Shown: positions 29,039 through 37,257 of the stretch, piece by piece
How positions within the stretch are numbered: position 1 is the first letter of the stretch
How the letters are laid out: each line of letters opens with the position of its first letter
DNA from: Richelia sinica FACHB-800
GTDB taxonomy: Bacteria > Cyanobacteriota > Cyanobacteriia > Cyanobacteriales > Nostocaceae
Direction: 5' to 3'
Length of the DNA stretch: 64,000 nt
Assembly: GCF_014698825.1 (NCBI RefSeq)
Contig: NZ_JACJTT010000008.1
Span: 1 to 64,000 of the forward strand
The notes under the pieces: generated by a model
Databases searched by the model: none
Seen by the model: only the letters and a program-made list of their open reading frames with translations
What the model was told of the DNA's origin: nothing
Program-made: the position numbers and the translations under genes

Positions 29039-29283
29039 ATTGTAGGGAGAGAAGAAGAGGGGAAAGAGAAGGAGAGGAGAAGGAGAAAAAATATATCTAA
29101 ACTCTTGATAGCGAAGCCATACTTCTGAAACTTCTGAACTCCTGAACTCCTGTTCGCGCAGCGTGCCGTAGGCATACTCCTGAACTTCTGAACTCCTGAA
29201 CTCCTGAACTCCTGTTCGCGAAGCGTGCCGTAGGCATACTCCTGAACTCCTGAACTCCTCAAATAAATGAGAAAACCATTCAA
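29039..29283. repeat. Polypurine tract followed by composite repeats
   Basis: At about 29044-29090 the plus strand is almost purely purine (GAGAGAAGAAGAGGGGAAAG type). From 29126 the nonamer GAACTCCTG and relatives repeat in tandem, and two SDR-like elements (TTCGCGCAGCGTGCCGTAGG near 29153 and TTCGCGAAGCGTGCCGTAGG near 29215) are embedded among them. No gene is supported. The block separates the AMIN gene from gpmI. Confidence 0.75.
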
Positions 29284-29360
29284 TAACCAGAATTTAGCTT
29301 ACACTTGCGGTTAGCAATGGTATCATTCGGGTATTACAAAAAGTAAAGGGCAATTTTACT

Positions 29361-30959
29361 ATGACCAAAGCACCTGTTGCTCCTGTGGTGCTAGTCATTT
29401 TAGATGGATGGGGCTACTGCGAGGAGAAGCGAGGAAATGCCATAGCTGCCGCTAAAACGCCAATTATGGACAGTTTATGGGCAGCTTATCCCCACACCCT
29501 CATCCGCACATCAGGAAAAGCCGTAGGGTTGCCAGAAGGTCAAATGGGCAACTCGGAAGTTGGTCATTTGAATATTGGCGCTGGACGAGTCGTACCCCAA
29601 GAACTGGTACGAATTTCCGATGCTGTTGAAGATGGTTCAATAGCAGAAAATCCGGCGCTTGTCAAGATTTGCCAGGAAGTTCGTTCTCGAAATGGCAAGT
29701 TGCATCTAGTAGGGCTTTGTTCTGATGGAGGGGTACATTCGCATATTACCCATCTATTTGGACTACTCGACCTAGCCAAGGAACAGCAACTTTCTCAAGT
29801 GTGTATTCACGCCATTACTGATGGACGTGACACTCCTCCGACGGAGGGAATAAAAGCAATTGGGCAATTGCAAGACTACATAGACCGCGTTGGGTTAGGT
29901 CAGATTGTCACCGTCAGCGGTCGTTATTATGCCATGGATCGCGATCGCCGTTGGGATCGAGTCCAACGTGCTTATGATGTGATGACACAAGACGGCCCAG
30001 GTAATGGACTGACGGCGGTTGAAGTATTGCAAACCTCCTATGCTGAAGGTGTGACAGACGAGTTTGTTCTCCCCATCAGGATTGCCCCTGGTGCAGTGGA
30101 AGCAGGTGACGGGGTGATCTTCTTCAACTTCCGCCCCGACCGTGCTAGACAGTTAACTCAAGCCTTTGTCGCTCCAGATTTTAACGGGTTTAGCAGAGAG
30201 AAAATTGCACCCCTGTCCTTTGTGACTTTTACTCAATATGACCCAGAGTTACAAGTGTTTGTGGCATTTACACCCCAAAACTTGACAAATATTCTGGGAG
30301 AAGTCATTGCTAATCATGGACTAAAACAGTTCCGTACTGCTGAAACTGAGAAATATGCCCACGTTACCTACTTCTTTAACGGGGGTCTAGAGGAACCTTT
30401 TGCCGGGGAAGACCGGGAACTTGTTAGTAGTCCGATGGTAGCGACCTATGACAAGGAACCTGTGATGTCAGCCAAAGCTGTGACAGATGCAGCCATTAAA
30501 GCGATTGAGAAGGGTATCTATTCTGTAGTCGTCATGAACTATGCCAATCCAGATATGGTAGGGCATACAGGTCAAATTGAAGCCACTGTGACAGCGATTG
30601 AAACGGTGGATCAATGTTTAGGCCGTCTCATAGAAGCTATAGGTAAAGTAGGTGGCACTGTCCTGATTACAGCTGATCACGGTAATGCTGAATATATGCT
30701 CGATGAAGAGGGCAATCCTTGGACTGCTCACACTACCAATCCAGTTCCTTTTATTTTGGTGGAAGGTGAGAAGGCTAAAATCCCTGGATACGGCACTAAC
30801 GTAGAACTGCGGAACGATGGTAAGTTAGCTGATATTGCCCCGACAATACTAGATATTTTACAGCTACCCCAGCCTACGGAAATGACCGGGCGATCGCTCC
30901 TCAAAGGGGCAGAATACGAATTACAATTTGCTCGCACCCCTCTGAAAGCCGCATTGTAA
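29361..30959 (+). CDS. gpmI: Phosphoglycerate mutase, cofactor-independent
   Basis: This enzyme interconverts 3- and 2-phosphoglycerate in glycolysis. The 532-residue alkaline-phosphatase-superfamily protein has the metal-site LVILDGWGYCEEKRGNAI with Asp15 and the catalytic Ser65 in GQMGNSEVGHLNIGAGR. Further metal ligands sit in NYANPDMVGHTG and TADHGNAEYM. Length fits the bacterial and plant-type enzyme. The ATG is at 29361. A strong terminator follows at 30971-31005. Confidence 0.97.
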   Translation: MTKAPVAPVVLVILDGWGYCEEKRGNAIAAAKTPIMDSLWAAYPHTLIRTSGKAVGLPEGQMGNSEVGHLNIGAGRVVPQELVRISDAVEDGSIAENPALVKICQEVRSRNGKLHLVGLCSDGGVHSHITHLFGLLDLAKEQQLSQVCIHAITDGRDTPPTEGIKAIGQLQDYIDRVGLGQIVTVSGRYYAMDRDRRWDRVQRAYDVMTQDGPGNGLTAVEVLQTSYAEGVTDEFVLPIRIAPGAVEAGDGVIFFNFRPDRARQLTQAFVAPDFNGFSREKIAPLSFVTFTQYDPELQVFVAFTPQNLTNILGEVIANHGLKQFRTAETEKYAHVTYFFNGGLEEPFAGEDRELVSSPMVATYDKEPVMSAKAVTDAAIKAIEKGIYSVVVMNYANPDMVGHTGQIEATVTAIETVDQCLGRLIEAIGKVGGTVLITADHGNAEYMLDEEGNPWTAHTTNPVPFILVEGEKAKIPGYGTNVELRNDGKLADIAPTILDILQLPQPTEMTGRSLLKGAEYELQFARTPLKAAL

Positions 30960-30970
30960 AACATATTCGA

Positions 30971-31005
30971 GTTAACTGTTAACCTCTAACAGTTAACTTT
31001 TCTTC
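30971..31005 (+). terminator. Rho-independent terminator of gpmI
   Basis: A perfect 11-bp stem GTTAACTGTTA / TAACAGTTAAC with loop ACCTC is followed by TTTTCTTC. It begins 12 bases after the gpmI stop. Confidence 0.85.
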
Positions 31006-31126
31006 GCTCCTCTCCCTTATTCTCCAAACCAGTTCAACATTAAATTGCTATAAAATTTATTAAATAACCAGGAATATTCCAGTTATTTCATCCTCAAATT
31101 TTTGCAGATAAAATTTTCAATTGCTT

Positions 31127-31360
31127 ATGACAGTTACTAACATTGTGCAGGGTATTTGGTCATTTTCCGCCTTGGGTTTAATAGTTCTAGTATTACTACA
31201 CAGCCCTAAAGGTGATGGTATTGGTGCAATTGGTGGACAGGCACAACTATTTAGCAGCACCAAAAGTGCAGAAAACACCTTAAATCGAGTTACTTGGGCG
31301 CTAACAGTGATTTTTCTGGGTTTAACCGTGGTATTAAGCGCCAACTGGTTGCCTAAATAA
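31127..31360 (+). CDS. secG: Protein translocase subunit SecG
   Basis: SecG assists SecYE during protein export. The 77 residues show two membrane spans (about 4-24 and 55-74) joined by the signature loop LLHSPKGDGIGAIGGQAQLF. The ATG at 31127 is preferred to the in-frame TTG at 31121. It lies between gpmI and a metalloprotease gene (23 bp downstream), a housekeeping neighbourhood. Confidence 0.93.
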   Translation: MTVTNIVQGIWSFSALGLIVLVLLHSPKGDGIGAIGGQAQLFSSTKSAENTLNRVTWALTVIFLGLTVVLSANWLPK

Positions 31361-31383
31361 ATCAATCATAGGGAGAGAAAAAC

Positions 31384-32136
31384 ATGGAGAAAATCTCCCC
31401 CTACTCAAAATCTAAACCTCGCCCAAAACGATTTTGGCACCGATTATTAGCAGTCCTGACTTTAATTATCAGTACAGGTCTGCTAGTCATTTTGACTAAT
31501 TTTTCTACCAATGCAGTTATCCCAGAACCGGGAAAAACCATCAACTTATCTCCCCATCCTCTACCACCGACATTAGCCCAGTGGCAAGACAAAAGTAATA
31601 GCGGCGATTATTTTGACAATGTTACACCTACCAAAGTAGGTTATTTAATCTGGTCACAGTTTCCAGTGCGAGTGAAGGTAGAAACGCCAACAGGAATTAG
31701 TGAAAACCAGTCCCAAAAATGGGTTAATAGTGTTTTACAAGCTATTCAAGAATGGAACCTTTATTTACCTTTGCAGGTAGTAGAAAATTCAGAAATAGCA
31801 GATATTACTATTTACCGAAAAGCACCACCTTTACAAATTGAACCTAATCAAAAAATTCCCCGTGCGCGTTCTGCTTTAACTACCTACGAGTTATACACCA
31901 AAGACAATATTTTATCCCATCGCTTCACTATTCTTTTGAGTCCTAGTCAAACCGGGGAATATATCCCAGCAGCCGTACGTCATGAAATCGGTCACGCTTT
32001 AGGAATTTGGGGTCATAGTCCATTACCAACAGATGCTTTGTATTTTTCCCAGGTGCGTCAACCACCTGGTATTTCTGCGCGAGATGTTAATACTTTGAAG
32101 AAGGTTTATGAACAGCCAACTAGTTTGGGTTGGTAG
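31384..32136 (+). CDS. Membrane-anchored matrixin-like zinc metalloprotease
   Basis: The 250-residue protein has a basic N-terminus and one membrane segment or signal (about 21-42). The zinc-binding motif is HEIGHALGIWGH at residues 200-211, with His200, His204 and His211 as ligands and Glu201 as catalytic base. The M at a Met-turn-like position is not obvious. The domain between about 90 and 240 resembles matrixin-type peptidases found in cyanobacteria. A ribosome-binding site GGGAG precedes the ATG. Substrate is unknown. Confidence 0.8.
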   Translation: MEKISPYSKSKPRPKRFWHRLLAVLTLIISTGLLVILTNFSTNAVIPEPGKTINLSPHPLPPTLAQWQDKSNSGDYFDNVTPTKVGYLIWSQFPVRVKVETPTGISENQSQKWVNSVLQAIQEWNLYLPLQVVENSEIADITIYRKAPPLQIEPNQKIPRARSALTTYELYTKDNILSHRFTILLSPSQTGEYIPAAVRHEIGHALGIWGHSPLPTDALYFSQVRQPPGISARDVNTLKKVYEQPTSLGW

Positions 32137-32226
32137 GTTGATAGTTTTTAATACAATCTACTAAAGACCCATATCATCCTAAAGCGCAAAGCATATAATA
32201 GAAGACAATTACCAAGGAATATAGTT

Positions 32227-32844
32227 ATGCTTTCAGCCATATTTCCACCACTGAAATTTACTGATTTTATAGAGTGGTATCCTGAAAATGGTCGTTATGA
32301 ATTAATTAATGGGTGTGTATTTGAAATGCAACCAACAGGTAAACATGAAGAAGTTACTGATTTTATTGGTATATCAATAACAATAGAAAGCCAAAGATTA
32401 AAACGACCTTATATGTTCCCTCGACATGCGCTAGTAAAAGCACCTGAGTGGGAAACAGCTTATCTTCCTGATGTGATGGTAGTCAATAAAAATGCTCTTG
32501 CATCTGAACCATTGTGGGAAAAATATTCAACCATTACCAAAGGTGAATCTATTCAGTTAATTGTCGAAGTTGTGAGTACAAATTGGCGAACAGATTACGG
32601 ATATAAACTCACAGATTATGAAGCATTAGGTATTCATGAATATTGGGTAGCTGATTATTTAGGTGTAGGTGGAAGGAGGTATATTGGATTTCCCAAACAA
32701 CCAACATTTACAGTTTACCAATTAGTAGATGGAGAATATCAATTTCAGCAATTTAGAGGAAATGAGAGAATTATTTCTCCCTCATTTCCTGAATTAAATT
32801 TGACTGCTCAACAAATCTTTAATGCAGATGGAAATTTTACATAA
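32227..32844 (+). CDS. Uma2-family (DUF820) putative endonuclease
   Basis: The 205-residue protein belongs to the Uma2/DUF820 family that is greatly expanded in cyanobacteria and has a PD-(D/E)xK nuclease-like fold. The core reads YELINGCVFEMQPTGKHEEV, LPDVMVVNKN and IQLIVEVVSTNWRTDYGYKL, in which Asp (LPDV), Glu (VEVVS) and Lys (YKLTDYE) would form the active site. There is no partner gene nearby; biological role unknown. Confidence 0.82.
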   Translation: MLSAIFPPLKFTDFIEWYPENGRYELINGCVFEMQPTGKHEEVTDFIGISITIESQRLKRPYMFPRHALVKAPEWETAYLPDVMVVNKNALASEPLWEKYSTITKGESIQLIVEVVSTNWRTDYGYKLTDYEALGIHEYWVADYLGVGGRRYIGFPKQPTFTVYQLVDGEYQFQQFRGNERIISPSFPELNLTAQQIFNADGNFT

Positions 32845-33223
32845 ATCTGCTATTAATTATGAACAATTTTAGAGACATATCATAAAGTATCAGCTTACCC
32901 CAGTTAAACACCTCTATAATGTCACAAACCTTTTATTTTTTATCTTTCAGTAAGCAGTGGAATTGTTAATTTGATATTTTGACTTTAATTTTGTAAATTC
33001 TCTCTCTGCGCCTTTGCGTGAGGTAAAAAAAGACTATTATGCTATAACTACAATAGGGAAAAAGTCGCCTTGAGACGACTAATTAATAAAAATATTTTTC
33101 AAAAATCAATTATTCACTTTGGGACTAATACCAATTGGGCTGATCTATTCAGGACTACTTCTATCTAGAATCAAAATAGTCCTACATTCAGAAATTGGGC
33201 AGTCTCAAAAGTTGCAGTTTAAT
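32845..33223. other. 379-bp spacer
   Basis: No gene is supported; the short plus-strand frame through 33119-33403 is an antisense shadow of the secreted protein gene. A weak hairpin AGTCG...CGACT lies near 33064-33081, followed by AT-rich sequence. Confidence 0.45.
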
Positions 33224-33787
33224 CTACAGTCGAGAACACTGATCCTCTTTACTTCCTTGCACAGTGTTTCCTCCCCCTGTAGGAGCAGGTACATTTTCTT
33301 TGCATTGGAGATTACCATTAATTCTGTTATTTCTGATGGTAATTCCTCCTGTGTTTTTAAAAGCCTGCAAATTACCGCCAATTGTGTTACCGCTTGCAGC
33401 TAAAGTCGCGGTATTTTCATCAAATTGTAAATCTTGATTGATGCGTGAGTTGGCAATATTTGCTGCTTTAGATTGCTTAATTTGGATACTACCACCAATC
33501 ACTGAGCTAGAATTAACAACTACATTTCTTGCATTTTCAGCTTGAATGTTGCCAATTACATTTACTGTGCTGGCTCTGAGTATAGCATTAGATTCTACTA
33601 TCACATTTCCTTGAACTTTTGTTCCAGATAAAGTACAAGTAGCCCCACTAGGTACTCGAACATTATCAACTGTAACTGCACCTAATGTACTCCGACAAGC
33701 AATTTCTTCAGCTAAAACAATGGGAGAATTCGAGATAATTCCTACCGCACTTAAAAGAGCAGCTGACAAAAAAGTTTTTGTTTTCAT
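33224..33787 (-). CDS. Secreted beta-helix-like repeat protein
   Basis: The 187-residue protein has a clear signal peptide (KTKTFLSAALLSAVGIISNS, cleavage likely after VLA at about 27). The mature part contains about six repeats of roughly 20 residues, each opening with a GN(I/L)Q-like motif: QGNVIV, IGNIQA, IGGSIQI, NQDLQF, IGGNLQAF and NGNLQC. The pattern of alternating small, Asn-rich turns suggests a right-handed parallel beta-helix. Four cysteines lie near the two ends (ACRS, ATCTL, LQCK, DQCS). I recognise no enzyme motif. Confidence 0.65.
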   Translation of the reverse strand: MKTKTFLSAALLSAVGIISNSPIVLAEEIACRSTLGAVTVDNVRVPSGATCTLSGTKVQGNVIVESNAILRASTVNVIGNIQAENARNVVVNSSSVIGGSIQIKQSKAANIANSRINQDLQFDENTATLAASGNTIGGNLQAFKNTGGITIRNNRINGNLQCKENVPAPTGGGNTVQGSKEDQCSRL

Positions 33788-33909
33788 GCTAAAACCTCTG
33801 ATAACAAACTTACTGACAATAGAGGAAGATAATAGTTCCCATTTTCAGTAAATTTATTACCACTGTCATAGCTGATGATAATCATAGATAAAAGTCAATG
33901 CAAGAATAT

Positions 33910-34998
33910 CTACAATACCTTGCACTGCCCATAATGCCGTAAAAGATGGTCACATAAAACCAAAGCCACCATTGCATCAACCATCGGTACAGCGCGAGGT
34001 AAAACGCAAGGATCATGTCTGCCCTTCCCTGCTAAAACGGTTTCTTCACCTTCTTTTGTGACCGTTTTTTGTTCCTTTCTAATGGTTGCAGTTGGTTTAA
34101 AGGCAACCCTTAAAATGATATTTTCGCCGTTGGAAATTCCCCCTTGAATGCCACCAGAACGATTAGTCACTGTTCTGATTTCACCATTTTCATCAATATA
34201 GAATTCGTCGTTGTGTTCAAAACCAGTTAATAAAGTTCCGTCAAAACCTGAACCAATTTCAAAACCTTTACTGGCAGGAAGTGACATAACTGCTTTGGCT
34301 AAATCTGCTTCCAATTTATCAAAAACAGGTTCGCCTAAACCTTTGGGAACATTCCGTACTACACATTCAACCACACCACCAATAGAGTTACCATCTCTAC
34401 CGGTTTTTTCGATTAATTCAATCATGTGGTTGGCAATTTCGTTGTCTGGACAACGGACGATATTGCTTTCTACATCTTCTAACGTTACAGTATCTGTATT
34501 GACTACGCCTTCTAAATCTTTGATGCGCTTAACATAGGCGATAACTTCCACACCTGCAACTTGATGGAGAATTTTTTTAGCGATCGCACCTGCTGCCACT
34601 CTCCCTATTGTCTCACGGGCTGAAGACCTACCGCCACCTTGCCAATTTCTAAAACCATATTTAGCATCATAGGTGGCATCAGCATGGGAAGGACGGTACT
34701 TTTGTGCCATCTCATCATAATCTTGGGAACGGGTGTCTTTATTTCTGACCAAAATCGCGATTGGTGTTCCCAGCGTCTTACCTTCAAACACCCCAGAGAG
34801 AATTTCACAGGTGTCTGCTTCCTTGCGTGGGGTGGTAATCTTACTTTGACCTGGCCTTCTTCTATCTAACTCAAACTGAATTTCCTCAGCCGAAATTTCT
34901 AGTCGTGGGGGACAACCATCAATAATAACTCCCACACCCCCACCGTGTGATTCGCCAAAAGTAGTAATACGAAATAGATGACCAAAAGTGCTACCCAT
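33910..34998 (-). CDS. aroC: Chorismate synthase
   Basis: AroC makes chorismate from EPSP using reduced FMN, the last shared step of aromatic amino acid synthesis. The 362 residues show the three family signatures: [17 protein letters not shown] (about 14-30), [20 protein letters not shown] (about 113-132) and [15 protein letters not shown] followed by [13 protein letters not shown] near the C-terminus. The ATG is at 34998. Confidence 0.97.
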   Translation of the reverse strand: MGSTFGHLFRITTFGESHGGGVGVIIDGCPPRLEISAEEIQFELDRRRPGQSKITTPRKEADTCEILSGVFEGKTLGTPIAILVRNKDTRSQDYDEMAQKYRPSHADATYDAKYGFRNWQGGGRSSARETIGRVAAGAIAKKILHQVAGVEVIAYVKRIKDLEGVVNTDTVTLEDVESNIVRCPDNEIANHMIELIEKTGRDGNSIGGVVECVVRNVPKGLGEPVFDKLEADLAKAVMSLPASKGFEIGSGFDGTLLTGFEHNDEFYIDENGEIRTVTNRSGGIQGGISNGENIILRVAFKPTATIRKEQKTVTKEGEETVLAGKGRHDPCVLPRAVPMVDAMVALVLCDHLLRHYGQCKVL

Positions 34999-35062
34999 GA
35001 TGTTGAGGAAATACAGTCTGGAATCTGTATTTTACCTAGAATCAGCCATGGGAACTAGATAA

Positions 35063-35096
35063 TATGACGGGTGACAGGTGATAGTGAACAGGTTAC
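35063..35096. repeat. Short tandem repeat
   Basis: GACGGGTGACAGGTGATAGT followed by GAACAGGTTACAG consists of diverged GGTGACA heptamers, matching blocks at 42590-42616, 46934-46988 and 63480-63511. Confidence 0.6.
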
Positions 35097-35180
35097 AGCC
35101 TTGAAAGTCTGGTTGTGTCTGTGTTTCATTCCCTGGCTATGTTTTGAACTAACTCAGGAATGTTGATATTTTTGATGGTG

Positions 35181-35630
35181 TTAGGAATTGTCGATTTCTT
35201 CAGCTACTCGTTTAAGACGACGGAGTTGGGCTTGCATATCTGCCTTTGTCCAGGAAGCTGCAAAGGTGTTGAAACCCCAACTGACGATAGGGTTAGGAAT
35301 TTGAAACTCAAACCGATTTAGCAGTAGTGTACCATTTTCTATTGGTTTGCATTCCCAGCGATCGCGTCCTTGGAAAAATCCGGTAAATGACCAAACCACA
35401 ACACCCGGTCTTCTCACCACAACTACAGTATCTAAAGTTGGTTGCAATACAGGAATTTGAATGATAAACCGACTTTTACTACCGATTTCTGTACTCCATA
35501 CCTCCCCCACAGGTTCACAGCGGAGAATAGGATTAAGCCAACAGTGCATCAAACCTAAATCGGTAAAACAATTTTCTACTACTGCGGCGTTGGCATTAAT
35601 TTTAATTGATTGTTCTAATACCTCGGGCAT
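35181..35630 (-). CDS. SRPBCC-family (START-like) protein
   Basis: The 149-residue protein looks like a polyketide-cyclase/SRPBCC fold: an N-terminal strand EQSIKINANAAVVENCFTDL leads to a helix, then alternating strands VWSTEIGSKSRFIIQIP, VVVVRRPGVVVWSFTGFF and LLLNRFEFQIP, and a long C-terminal helix WTKADMQAQLRRLKRVAEEI. These folds bind hydrophobic ligands; the ligand here is unknown. Confidence 0.75.
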   Translation of the reverse strand: MPEVLEQSIKINANAAVVENCFTDLGLMHCWLNPILRCEPVGEVWSTEIGSKSRFIIQIPVLQPTLDTVVVVRRPGVVVWSFTGFFQGRDRWECKPIENGTLLLNRFEFQIPNPIVSWGFNTFAASWTKADMQAQLRRLKRVAEEIDNS

Positions 35631-36227
35631 TTTATGTTTATGATGTAATCGAATTTCACTAATTTAATATTTTGTTACCATATATTTTTGTTTATCTGGC
35701 TTTAATATTGTAATTCATATTTATTTTTTTAATAGAAATTGAAACATTTATAAATTTGGGTTATTTTTGAATCTTTCATGAGTCCAAATTTTAACTCTTA
35801 TACATATATTTATTGCGTGATGAGGGTTTCATGGTTTTGATGAAATCAATTCAGCATAATATGTAATAAAGACCCATTATTGTATGGGGCATTCATGAAT
35901 TACTTTGACAGATATTTTCATCAAAATTTGATATTTAATCATTTAGTTTTTGGTTTTTCATGAGACACAAGTACCTTGACAATACATTTATTGTCTTCAT
36001 TCTTTACATCTAGTAAATTAGATTTAATTTCAAATCTCAAAGCTAATTTATTCTTTCTGTCAAAACGCTGATACAGATTATAAATCAGGTTTATCAGGTA
36101 TTATGCACACACTTGTAACAGAATTGTTTTTTGTAAATAAATATAATATTTAGTGCTACGATAAATAGCTTTGCTTTTTAGTTTTTTTGTTAGTACAATT
36201 GATCTATGAATGTAGCAGTTCTAAAAT
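35631..36227. other. 597-bp AT-rich spacer upstream of ietA-like gene
   Basis: No gene is visible. I searched it by eye for a second CAST-type transposon end (TGTACA with TTCGCAAATTAATGTC-like repeats) and did not find one. A short inverted repeat GACAATACATTTATTGTC occurs near 35976. It must hold the promoter of the AAA/protease pair. Confidence 0.45.
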
Positions 36228-37238
36228 ATGGCTCGCGGTGAAATTCTCAGAAAACTCTTCAAAAGCTTCTCTCGCAATGAGAGAGAGGAGTTTTTGGCTG
36301 CGGCTAATGAATTAATTGAAGAAGAAAGAAATAAAAACCATATTCTACTGGCTAGAGATTTAGAAAAACTGCTGCAAAATGGCAATGGCTACACCAAACC
36401 CCTAGCATCTAACCTAGCTCCCTGGAATCAATTCCCTGAACCACCTAAAGATAAAGACACTGGACTAGCTTTGCTGGATGTCAAGCGATTCGACTTGACA
36501 TGGGATCACATTGTACTCAGTGAAAAAATATTTGATATCCTGCAAGAAATTGTTCTCGAAAACCGTAAGCAAGACATCCTTGCAGCTTATAACCTCAAGC
36601 CCAAAAACAAACTACTGTTTTGTGGACCACCTGGTTGTGGAAAAACCCAAACAGCAAAAGTCCTCTCTAGTGTCTTGAGTTTACCCCTTGTTTACGTGAA
36701 CCTGACAGCAGTATTCTCTTCTTACTTAGGTGAAACAGCAACCAATCTTCAGAAGATTTTTACCTACATAGAAAAAGGCGAATGGTTGGTTTTGTTCGAT
36801 GAGTTTGATGCGATCGCTCGTGATCGAGATAACTTAAACGAACATGGTGAAGTCAAACGCCTAGTCAATAGCTTGTTACAACTCATTGATAACGCAACTA
36901 ATCAAAGTATATTCGTTGCTGCCACTAATCACGAGAAACTATTAGACAGTGCAGTTTGGCGACGATTTGATGAGGTGATTTTCTTTGATAATCCAACGCT
37001 TGAATTACGCACGACTCTTTTAAGCCGCTATCTGTCTGGTATCCGTTATACTGCTATTAATCTGTGTACTTTTGCAGAACGGCTAGAAAATGCGACTGGA
37101 GCAGATATAGAGCGTATTTGTTCTGATGCAATTAAAGCCGTAATTCTGCGGGGAGAACGTACCTTGAGGGCTGATGATTTAGAAGTTGCGATAGGACGTT
37201 TTCTAGAAAGGCAAAGTATAATAGCAAACTCACAATAA
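36228..37238 (+). CDS. ietA: AAA+ ATPase, IetA-like partner of a subtilisin
   Basis: The 336-residue protein has a helical N-terminal part (about 1-60) and a classical AAA+ domain: Walker A GPPGCGKT at 133-140, Walker B LVLFDEFD at 187-194, sensor-1 Asn in AATN at 231-234, arginine-finger-like RRFD at 245-248, and a small helical lid to about 330. It is followed after 19 bp by a subtilisin-like protease gene. This gene pair matches IetA-IetS, first described as a toxin-antitoxin-like stabilisation and incompatibility module on the Ti plasmid pTiC58 (ATPase as antidote, protease as toxin) and later listed as an anti-phage system. Function here is inferred from the pairing; the ATPase alone would be generic. 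Confidence 0.75.
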   Translation: MARGEILRKLFKSFSRNEREEFLAAANELIEEERNKNHILLARDLEKLLQNGNGYTKPLASNLAPWNQFPEPPKDKDTGLALLDVKRFDLTWDHIVLSEKIFDILQEIVLENRKQDILAAYNLKPKNKLLFCGPPGCGKTQTAKVLSSVLSLPLVYVNLTAVFSSYLGETATNLQKIFTYIEKGEWLVLFDEFDAIARDRDNLNEHGEVKRLVNSLLQLIDNATNQSIFVAATNHEKLLDSAVWRRFDEVIFFDNPTLELRTTLLSRYLSGIRYTAINLCTFAERLENATGADIERICSDAIKAVILRGERTLRADDLEVAIGRFLERQSIIANSQ

Positions 37239-37257
37239 TCATCTTCGTTAGATCCTA

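Noticed and set aside
29126-29265. CRISPR array
   Set aside because: The periodicity comes from 9-base tandem units and two SDR elements; there are no evenly sized unique spacers.
32227-32844. Uma2 protein as a TnsA-like transposon nuclease linked to the CAST
   Set aside because: It is about 7 kb from the transposon end with housekeeping genes such as aroC between, and Uma2 genes are scattered widely in cyanobacteria on their own.
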